Of a stretch of DNA of 5,900 nucleotides, positions 1 to 5,900 are shown piece by piece. Source of the DNA: Candidatus Cryptobacteroides faecihippi (GTDB lineage Bacteria > Bacteroidota > Bacteroidia > Bacteroidales > UBA932); NCBI GenBank assembly GCA_018066065.1, contig JAGHSC010000045.1, positions 1 through 5,900 on the forward strand, given 5' to 3'. Both the position numbers and the translations under genes were made by a program. Within the stretch, counting starts at the first letter, position 1; each line of letters opens with the position of its first letter. The notes under the pieces were generated by a model that did no database searches, was not told where the DNA came from, and saw only the letters and a program-made list of their open reading frames with translations.

Positions 1-1
1 G

Positions 2-499
2 TACCTCACGCCCGAGACCATCCGCATGTTCACCGACATGAACGTGCTGACCGAGGCCGAGCTGCACGCCCGCAACGAGATCAAGCTCGAGACCTACACC
101 AAGAAGGTGCAAATCGAGGCACGCATCTTCGGCGACCTCTGCCTGAACCACATCATCCCCGTCGTCACCAAGTACCAGAGCATGCTCATCGACAACGTCC
201 ACAAGGTGAAGGACATCTTCCCTGCAGATCAGGCTGCCGCCATCTCCAAGGAAAACCTCATCATCATCGAGAAGATCAGCAAGCATGAGTCCTACATCAT
301 CGAGAAGGTCGATGCAATGATCGAGGCCCGCAAGGTTGCCAACAAGATCACTTCCGAGCGTGAGAAGGCAGTTGCCTACCATGACACCGTCGCACCTCTC
401 CTCGAGGACATCCGCTACCACGTGGACAAGCTCGAGACCATCGTCGACGACGAGGCATGGCCGCTTCCTAAGTATCGTGAGCTCCTGTTCATCAGGTAG
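2..499 (+). CDS. glnN: Type III glutamine synthetase (GSIII), C-terminal part; 5' end outside window
   Basis: Glutamine synthetase joins ammonia to glutamate with ATP to give glutamine, in the cytoplasm. Only the last 165 residues are visible, in the frame whose first full codon is at base 2; the gene enters from the left edge and ends at TAG 497-499. The segment is mostly helical and charged. It ends with the motif EAWPLPKYRELLF a few residues before the stop, which I recognise as the C-terminal signature of GSIII enzymes (about 700-730 residues, typical of Bacteroidota). GSI and GSII do not end this way. The ATP- and glutamate-binding residues lie upstream of the window, so activity cannot be judged here. 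Codon choice is strongly biased (ATC, CTC, GAG, AAG), consistent with high expression. The next gene, gltB, starts 42 bp downstream in the same frame and encodes the partner step of the cycle. The ATG at 26 is an internal methionine, not the start. The family call is confident; the symbol rests on the GSIII assignment. Confidence 0.9.
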   Translation, partial: YLTPETIRMFTDMNVLTEAELHARNEIKLETYTKKVQIEARIFGDLCLNHIIPVVTKYQSMLIDNVHKVKDIFPADQAAAISKENLIIIEKISKHESYIIEKVDAMIEARKVANKITSEREKAVAYHDTVAPLLEDIRYHVDKLETIVDDEAWPLPKYRELLFIR

Positions 500-541
500 T
501 CGCGACACCTCGAAAACGAATTTACAACATACTCCCTATCC
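500..541 (+). other. glnN-gltB intergenic leader without Shine-Dalgarno
   Basis: This 42-bp gap contains no purine-rich Shine-Dalgarno sequence near the gltB ATG; the 20 bases before it are pyrimidine- and A-rich. I see no hairpin followed by a T-run, and no match to the Bacteroidota -7 element TAnnTTTG. Read in the glnN frame it is 14 sense codons with no stop. Together this suggests that gltB is transcribed with glnN and started by SD-independent initiation, as is common in Bacteroidota. A promoter inside the glnN coding region cannot be excluded. Confidence 0.5.
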
Positions 542-3500
542 ATGAACAACCACGGATTGTATTCACCTTCCTACGAGCACGATGCGTGCGGCGTAGGAAT
601 GGTGGTTAATATCCACGGGGCAAAGACGCACCAGCTTGTCGACAATGCTCTCAAGGTTCTTGAGAACATGGAGCACCGCGGTGCGGAGACCCGTGACAAG
701 ACCGGCGACGGAGCCGGCATCCTGCTTCAGATTCCACATGAATTCATTCTTCTCCAGGGCATTCCTGTCCCGGAGAAGGGTCGTTACGGCACCGGCATGG
801 TCTTCCTTCCGAAGGATGCCGGCAGGCAGCAGGAGATTCTTTCCATCATCATCGAGGAGATCGAACGTGTAGGACTGAATCTCATGCACCTCCGCAATGT
901 GCCAACAAATCCTGACGTCCTCGGAGTCGGCTCGCGTGAAGTCGAGCCGGACATCAAGCAGCTGTTCATCACAGGTGTCAAGGATGAAGATCTCGAGGAT
1001 TTCGAGCGCATGCTCTACAAGATCCGCAAGAAGATCGAGAACCGTGTCGATGACGATGACTTCTACATCTGCTCTCTCTCGAGCAAGGACATCATCTACA
1101 AGGGAATGCTTACCTCCGGACAGCTCCGCAGGTACTTCCCGGACTTGAGCAACAACTACTTCACCAGCGGTCTTGCCCTCGTCCACTCCCGCTTCTCGAC
1201 CAACACCTTCCCTAAGTGGAAGCTTGCACAGCCGTTCAGGCTCCTTTGCCACAACGGTGAGATCAACACCATCCGCGGCAACAGGGGATGGCTCCAGGCG
1301 AGGGAGAGCGTGCTTTCCAGCGATGTCCTTGGAGACATCAAGGAGATCAAGCCTATCCTCCAGAGCGACATGAGTGACTCTGCCAGCCTCGACAATGCTT
1401 TCGAGTTCCTGGTCATGAGTGGCATGAGCCTTCCAAAGGCGATGAGCATCCTTGTTCCTGAGTCCTTCAATGACAAGAACCCTATCAGCGAGGATCTCAA
1501 GGCATTCTACGAGTACCACTCGATCCTGATGGAGCCATGGGACGGCCCTGCCGCACTCATGTTCTCCGACGGCCGCTTCGCCGGCGGAATGCTTGACAGG
1601 AACGGTCTCCGCCCTTCCCGCTACACCATCACCAAGAATGGCATGATGGTCGTTGCCAGCGAAGTCGGTGTGATGGACTTCGAGCCAGGTGAAATCGTCT
1701 CGAAGGGACGTCTCCAGCCAGGAAAGATCCTCCTCGTCGACACCCAGGAAGGCAAGATCTACTACGATGGCGAGATCAAGGAAAAGCTCGCATCTGAATA
1801 TCCATACCGCCAGTGGCTGTCCACGAACTGCATCCAGCTCGAGAAGATCAAGAGCGGAAGGCATGTCAGCAACACTGTCCCTGACTTCGAGCGCAGGCTT
1901 CTCAGCTTCGGCTTCGGCCAGGAAGACATCGACAAGACAGTCGTCCCGATGTGCGTCAATGCACAGGAACCGGTTGCATCAATGGGTAACGACACACCTC
2001 TCGCGGTCCTATCAGACCGCCCTCAGGTGTTCTCCAACTATTTCCGCCAGCAGTTCGCCCAGGTGACGAACCCTGCCATCGATCCTATCCGCGAGGAACT
2101 TGTAATGTCCCTCGCAGAGTACATCGGATCGGTCGGCACCGGCATCCTTACTCCTGACGAGTCCAACTGCAAGAAGGTCCGCCTTCCGCAGCCTGTGCTC
2201 ACGAACACCCAGCTCGACATTCTCTGCAACCGCTACAAGGGATTCAAGACTGTCAAACTTCCGATGCTGTTCGAGATCAAGAAGGGAGAGGCTGGACTCA
2301 AGCTTGCCATCGATGAACTTTGCAAGAAGGCGGAAGCTGCTGTGGATGAAGGCGTAAGCTACATCATCATCAGCGACCGTGACCTTGATGCAACGCATGC
2401 TGCCATCCCGTCGCTCCTCGCCGTCAGTGCTGTCCATCACTATCTTATCTCAGTGCAGAAGCGTGTCCAGACCGCCCTCATCGTCGAGTCAGGCGAGATC
2501 CGCGAGGTCATGCATGCTGCCCTCCTTCTCGGCTATGGTGCATCAGCCATCTGCCCTTACATGACATTCGCCGTCCTCGACGACCTTGTCAAGAAGCACA
2601 AGATCCAGGAGGAATATTCAACTGCGGAGAAGAACTACATCAAGGCAGTCGACAAGGGTCTCAAGAAGATCCTCTCAAAGATGGGTATCTCCACGATCCG
2701 CTCCTACAGAGGTGCGAAGATCTTCGAGAGCATCGGCCTGAGCGACGATGTGCTTCGCTCGTATTTCGGAACCGAGATCTCCACGATCGGTGGTGTCGGA
2801 CTGCGTGACATCGCCGCTGATGCCATTAAGCTCCATGATGAGGCCTTCAAGCCTGCTGAGATCAATGAATTCCTTCCTAACAACGGACAGTTCAGCTACA
2901 GGAAGGACGGCATCAAGCATGCCTGGAACCCTGACACGATCGCCAATCTCCAGATTGCAACGCGCATGGGATCCTACAAGAAGTTCAAGGAGTGGTCGAA
3001 GATGGTCGACGAGAAGGAGTCTCCTATCTTCATCCGCGATTTCATGGGCTTCAGGAAGGCGGCTGTCCCTACTCCTCTCGATCAGGTTGAGCCTGTAGAG
3101 AGCATTGTCAAGCATTTCGTGACCGGAGCTATGTCGTTCGGTGCATTGAGCATCGAGGCGCATGAGGCTCTTGCCATCGCCATGAACAAGCTCGGTACCC
3201 GAAGCAACACCGGTGAAGGTGGTGAGGACAATGAGCGCTATCACTCTTCAGTGGATGGCGTCAGCCTTTCCAGCAAGACGAAGCAGATCGCGTCCGGACG
3301 ATTCGGTGTGACTGCGGAGTATCTTGTCAATGCCGAGGAAATCCAGATCAAGGTCGCCCAGGGCGCGAAGCCTGGTGAGGGTGGACAGCTTCCTGGATTC
3401 AAGGTCAACGACATCATCGCGAAGACGAGGAACGCCATCCCTGGCATCTCCCTCATCTCTCCTCCGCCTCACCATGACATCTATTCGATCGAGGACCTCG

Positions 3501-5023
3501 CACAGCTCATATTCGATCTCAAGAACATCAACCCTACCGCTGCTGTCTCTGTCAAGCTTGTGGCTGAGAGCGGTGTCGGAACGATCGCTGCCGGTGTCGC
3601 CAAGGCAAAGGCTGACCTCATCGTCATCTCCGGCGCTGAAGGTGGAACTGGTGCATCTCCTGCAAGTTCAATGAGATTCGCTGGAATTTCACCTGAGATC
3701 GGTCTTGCCGAGACTCAGCAGACCCTTGTTCTCAACGGTCTGCGCAACCAGGTCCGCCTCCAGACCGACGGTCAGCTCAAGACTGCCAAGGATGTTGTCA
3801 TCATGGCAATGCTCGGTGCCGATGAGTTCAGTTTCGGTACACTTCCTCTCATCGTCCTCGGATGTGTGATGATGAGAAAGTGCAGCACCAACACGTGCCC
3901 TGTCGGAGTCGCAACGCAGAATCCTGAACTTCGCAAGAGGTTCCTTGGCCGTGCCGAGTACGTGGTCAACTATTTCACCTTCCTTGCCGAGCAGGTACGT
4001 GAGTACCTCAGCGAGATGGGTGTGCACAAGCTCAAGGAGATCATCGGAAGGACCGACCTTATCGAGGTCGCTCCTCTCGATCCGTCCACAAAGGCCGGTA
4101 CGATCGACTTCAGCCGTCTTCTCTACCGTCCGGAGACCGACAAGTCTCTCTTCTGGGACAGGGGAGAGTTCACCAAGGTCTATGGCGTCAAGGATGAGCA
4201 GATCATCCAGTCCTGCGTCGGTGCAATCGAGAACAAGGAAGAGATTTCTCTCGACTATGCAATCAAGAACACTGACCGTGCTGTCTGCACCATGCTTTCC
4301 GGTACCATTGCCAAGAGGTTCGGAGAGGCGGGCCTTCCTGATTCAACGATCAACATCAAGTTCAAGGGTTCAGCCGGCCAGTCATTCGCAGCATTCGCTG
4401 TGAAGGGACTCAACATCAAGCTTGAAGGTGAATGCAACGACTATTTCGGAAAGGGTCTTTCAGGTGGCAGGATCGCAATCCTTCCTCCTGCACGCTCAAG
4501 CGAGGATTTCGTTGCCGAGGACAACATCATCGCAGGAAACACCGGTCTCTATGGCGCAACTAGCGGCGAGATCTATGTCAATGGCCGCGTGGGCGAAAGA
4601 TTCGCCGTGCGCAACTCTGGTGCGATCGCTGTCGTCGAAGGCGCCGGTGACCACTGCTGCGAGTACATGACCGGAGGCCGCGTGGTAGTCCTCGGAAAGA
4701 CAGGAAGGAACTTTGCAGCCGGCATGTCAGGCGGTGTCGCCTATGTCTGGGACAAGGATCATACTTTCGACTATTACTGCAACATGGACATGGTCGAGAT
4801 CAATCTTGTCGAGGAAGCTACCTACCGCAAGGAACTCCACGAGCTCATCCGCCAGCACTATCGCTACACCGGTTCTGCACTTGCAGGCAGGATGCTTGAT
4901 GACTGGAACCGTTATGTCGAGGATTTCATCCAGGTGGTTCCGATCGAGTACAAGCGTGTCCTCCAGGAGGAGCAGATGGCAAAGCTCCAGCAGAAGATTG
5001 CCGAAGTACAACGTGATTTTTAA
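542..5023 (+). CDS. gltB: Glutamate synthase (NADPH-type), large (alpha) subunit; complete
   Basis: The large subunit of GOGAT releases ammonia from glutamine, channels it internally and adds it to 2-oxoglutarate at the FMN site. At 1493 residues it has the usual family length. The N-terminal class II amidotransferase domain begins at Cys16 (HDA|CGVG), so a 15-residue propeptide is expected to be removed to expose the catalytic cysteine. HSRFSTNT (215-222), HNGEINT (237-243) and DRNGLRPSRY (352-361) complete that site. The central domain spans roughly 475-760, with NPAIDP at 510-515. The FMN/2-oxoglutarate barrel carries GAMSFGALS (862-870), GEGGED (891-896), AKPGEGGQLPG (942-952) and GAEGGTGASP (1031-1040). 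Cys1108, Cys1114 and Cys1119 (Cx5Cx4C) fit the 3Fe-4S ligands. The glycine-repeat beta-helix domain covers about 1276-1405. The start at 542 is chosen because it places Cys16 correctly; no other start precedes it after the glnN stop. gltD follows after 19 bp, pointing to the NAD(P)H-linked rather than the ferredoxin enzyme. No broken or missing key residue was seen. Confidence 0.98.
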   Translation: MNNHGLYSPSYEHDACGVGMVVNIHGAKTHQLVDNALKVLENMEHRGAETRDKTGDGAGILLQIPHEFILLQGIPVPEKGRYGTGMVFLPKDAGRQQEILSIIIEEIERVGLNLMHLRNVPTNPDVLGVGSREVEPDIKQLFITGVKDEDLEDFERMLYKIRKKIENRVDDDDFYICSLSSKDIIYKGMLTSGQLRRYFPDLSNNYFTSGLALVHSRFSTNTFPKWKLAQPFRLLCHNGEINTIRGNRGWLQARESVLSSDVLGDIKEIKPILQSDMSDSASLDNAFEFLVMSGMSLPKAMSILVPESFNDKNPISEDLKAFYEYHSILMEPWDGPAALMFSDGRFAGGMLDRNGLRPSRYTITKNGMMVVASEVGVMDFEPGEIVSKGRLQPGKILLVDTQEGKIYYDGEIKEKLASEYPYRQWLSTNCIQLEKIKSGRHVSNTVPDFERRLLSFGFGQEDIDKTVVPMCVNAQEPVASMGNDTPLAVLSDRPQVFSNYFRQQFAQVTNPAIDPIREELVMSLAEYIGSVGTGILTPDESNCKKVRLPQPVLTNTQLDILCNRYKGFKTVKLPMLFEIKKGEAGLKLAIDELCKKAEAAVDEGVSYIIISDRDLDATHAAIPSLLAVSAVHHYLISVQKRVQTALIVESGEIREVMHAALLLGYGASAICPYMTFAVLDDLVKKHKIQEEYSTAEKNYIKAVDKGLKKILSKMGISTIRSYRGAKIFESIGLSDDVLRSYFGTEISTIGGVGLRDIAADAIKLHDEAFKPAEINEFLPNNGQFSYRKDGIKHAWNPDTIANLQIATRMGSYKKFKEWSKMVDEKESPIFIRDFMGFRKAAVPTPLDQVEPVESIVKHFVTGAMSFGALSIEAHEALAIAMNKLGTRSNTGEGGEDNERYHSSVDGVSLSSKTKQIASGRFGVTAEYLVNAEEIQIKVAQGAKPGEGGQLPGFKVNDIIAKTRNAIPGISLISPPPHHDIYSIEDLAQLIFDLKNINPTAAVSVKLVAESGVGTIAAGVAKAKADLIVISGAEGGTGASPASSMRFAGISPEIGLAETQQTLVLNGLRNQVRLQTDGQLKTAKDVVIMAMLGADEFSFGTLPLIVLGCVMMRKCSTNTCPVGVATQNPELRKRFLGRAEYVVNYFTFLAEQVREYLSEMGVHKLKEIIGRTDLIEVAPLDPSTKAGTIDFSRLLYRPETDKSLFWDRGEFTKVYGVKDEQIIQSCVGAIENKEEISLDYAIKNTDRAVCTMLSGTIAKRFGEAGLPDSTINIKFKGSAGQSFAAFAVKGLNIKLEGECNDYFGKGLSGGRIAILPPARSSEDFVAEDNIIAGNTGLYGATSGEIYVNGRVGERFAVRNSGAIAVVEGAGDHCCEYMTGGRVVVLGKTGRNFAAGMSGGVAYVWDKDHTFDYYCNMDMVEINLVEEATYRKELHELIRQHYRYTGSALAGRMLDDWNRYVEDFIQVVPIEYKRVLQEEQMAKLQQKIAEVQRDF

Positions 5024-5042
5024 CCTTTGACCAAAGATCATT
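5024..5042 (+). other. gltB-gltD intergenic gap
   Basis: This 19-bp gap has no clear Shine-Dalgarno before the gltD ATG; the nearest purine stretch, AAAG at 5033-5036, is weak. It contains the small inverted repeat CTTTG-AC-CAAAG (5025-5036), whose 2-nt spacer is too short for a stable hairpin and which is not followed by a T-run. The short spacing supports gltB and gltD being translated from one mRNA to give equal amounts of the two subunits. Confidence 0.5.
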
Positions 5043-5900
5043 ATGGGAAATCCAAAAGCATTTCTGACCGTGCCTCGCAAGGAGGCTGGTTACCGTCCGG
5101 TTCATGACCGTATCCATGACTTTGGTGAGGTTGAACAGACTCTGAACACGAAAGACCGTCAGGAACAGGCAAGCCGCTGCATGGACTGCGGTGTTCCTTT
5201 CTGTCATTGGGCCTGCCCTCTGGGAAACAAGGATCCTGAGTGGAACGATGCTCTCTACCATGGAGAGTGGGAGACAGCCTACAAGATCCTCAAGAAGACC
5301 AATGACTTCCCGGAGTTCACCGGACGCATCTGTCCGGCTCTCTGCGAGAAGGCGTGCGTTCTCTACCTTACCACAGGTGAAGCTGTCACAAACAGGGAGA
5401 ACGAGGCTGCGATTGCTGAAAGAGCTTATCTTGAAGGCTATGTCACCATCGAGAATCCTGTGAGGAACGGAAAGAAGGTGGCAGTCATCGGTTCAGGCCC
5501 TTCCGGCCTCGCTGCTGCCAACCAGCTCAACTACAAGGGCTTCGAGGTTACCGTCTTCGACAAGAATGAAGCTGCAGGAGGTCTTCTCCGCTATGGCATT
5601 CCGAACTTCAAGCTCAACAAGGAAATCATCGACAGAAGAATCAATGTCATGGAGAGGGAGGGCGTCAAGTTCCTCTACAACCAGAACATCGACGTGACTG
5701 CACTCCCTGAGGGCTTCGATGCCTATGTCATCGCAACAGGAACTCCTCAGGCCAGGGATCTCAAGGCTCCGGGCCGTGAACTGAAGGGAATCCATCTTGC
5801 TCTCGAGCTGCTTTCCCAGCAGAACAGGATTCTGGCCGGTATGGAATTCGGTAAGGATGAGCTTGTCAACTGCAAGGGTAAGAAGGTACTTGTCATCGGT
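5043..5900 (+). CDS. gltD: Glutamate synthase small (beta) subunit, N-terminal part; 3' end outside window
   Basis: GltD takes electrons from NAD(P)H through FAD and passes them via Fe-S clusters to FMN in GltB. The first 286 residues are visible and the frame stays open to the right edge. Family members have about 450-500 residues, so roughly a third is missing. The N-terminal ferredoxin-like domain has Cys46, Cys49, Cys54 and Cys58 (Cx2Cx4Cx3C) and Cys97, Cys101 and Cys105 in RICPALCEKAC, the expected cysteine pattern for 4Fe-4S ligands. The FAD-binding Rossmann motif GSGPSG is at 150-155, followed by GGLLRYGIP (179-187) and the ATG motif (231-233). The final visible residues, KKVLVIG, look like the first strand of the second (NADPH) nucleotide fold, cut by the window edge. 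The start at 5043 is supported by an in-frame TGA at 5028-5030 just upstream and by family-like N-terminal alignment. The gene lies 19 bp after gltB, its obligate partner. No defect is visible. Confidence 0.96.
   Translation, partial: MGNPKAFLTVPRKEAGYRPVHDRIHDFGEVEQTLNTKDRQEQASRCMDCGVPFCHWACPLGNKDPEWNDALYHGEWETAYKILKKTNDFPEFTGRICPALCEKACVLYLTTGEAVTNRENEAAIAERAYLEGYVTIENPVRNGKKVAVIGSGPSGLAAANQLNYKGFEVTVFDKNEAAGGLLRYGIPNFKLNKEIIDRRINVMEREGVKFLYNQNIDVTALPEGFDAYVIATGTPQARDLKAPGRELKGIHLALELLSQQNRILAGMEFGKDELVNCKGKKVLVIG

Noticed and set aside
336..545. A 69-codon + strand frame spanning the glnN end and the gltB start.
   Set aside because: It is out of frame with both genes, very rich in Ser, Arg, Pro and Thr (a typical shadow composition), and has no ribosome-binding site or recognisable motif.
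563..1864. A 433-codon open frame on the - strand, antisense to the first part of gltB.
   Set aside because: It lies wholly within an unambiguous gltB domain. Its translation has no recognisable motif and is rich in D, E, L and V as expected for the reverse complement of this codon usage (GAC/GAG/CTC/ATC-rich sense strand). Long antisense frames like this are common shadows in codon-biased genes.
5021..5029. TAACCTTTG resembles the Bacteroidota -7 promoter element TAnnTTTG and could be a gltD promoter.
   Set aside because: It has three rather than two bases between TA and TTTG, there is no TTTG -33 element at the right distance upstream, and it would start transcription at or within the beginning of gltD.
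5025..5036. Inverted repeat CTTTG-AC-CAAAG between gltB and gltD, a possible terminator or operator.
   Set aside because: The arms are 5 bp with a 2-nt spacer and there is no T-run after it. It is too weak for a terminator, and a 5-bp AT-rich palindrome is expected by chance.
5191..5463. A 90-codon + strand frame inside the gltD region.
   Set aside because: It overlaps the Fe-S and early FAD region of gltD in another frame; the gltD frame carries all the conserved cysteines and the GSGPSG motif, so this is a shadow.

Overview
The window is a short stretch of core nitrogen-assimilation genes, all on the + strand and tightly packed. In order it holds the 3' end of a type III glutamine synthetase gene (glnN), a complete glutamate synthase large-subunit gene (gltB), and the 5' part of the glutamate synthase small-subunit gene (gltD), which runs off the right edge. 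The gaps are only 42 bp and 19 bp, and I see no convincing terminator or promoter in either, so the three genes look like one transcription unit.

The products form the GS-GOGAT cycle. Glutamine synthetase makes glutamine from glutamate, ammonia and ATP. The GltB/GltD complex then uses NAD(P)H to convert glutamine plus 2-oxoglutarate into two glutamates. GltB carries the glutaminase site, the FMN site and a 3Fe-4S cluster. GltD carries FAD, the Fe-S cysteine clusters and (beyond the window) the pyridine-nucleotide site. Every catalytic and cofactor motif I could check is intact.

The organism is most likely a member of the Bacteroidota (for example a gut or rumen Bacteroidales with moderately high GC). 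The reasons are the GSIII-type enzyme, the style of the GltB and GltD sequences, and the lack of Shine-Dalgarno sequences before gltB and gltD. This is inference; GSIII also occurs in some cyanobacteria, Firmicutes, spirochaetes and other groups.

I found no mobile element, RNA gene, CRISPR array or sign of recent transfer. The one mildly unusual point is that glnN and gltB share a reading frame and are separated only by a single TAG followed by 14 open codons. I do not think the window contains a previously undescribed system.
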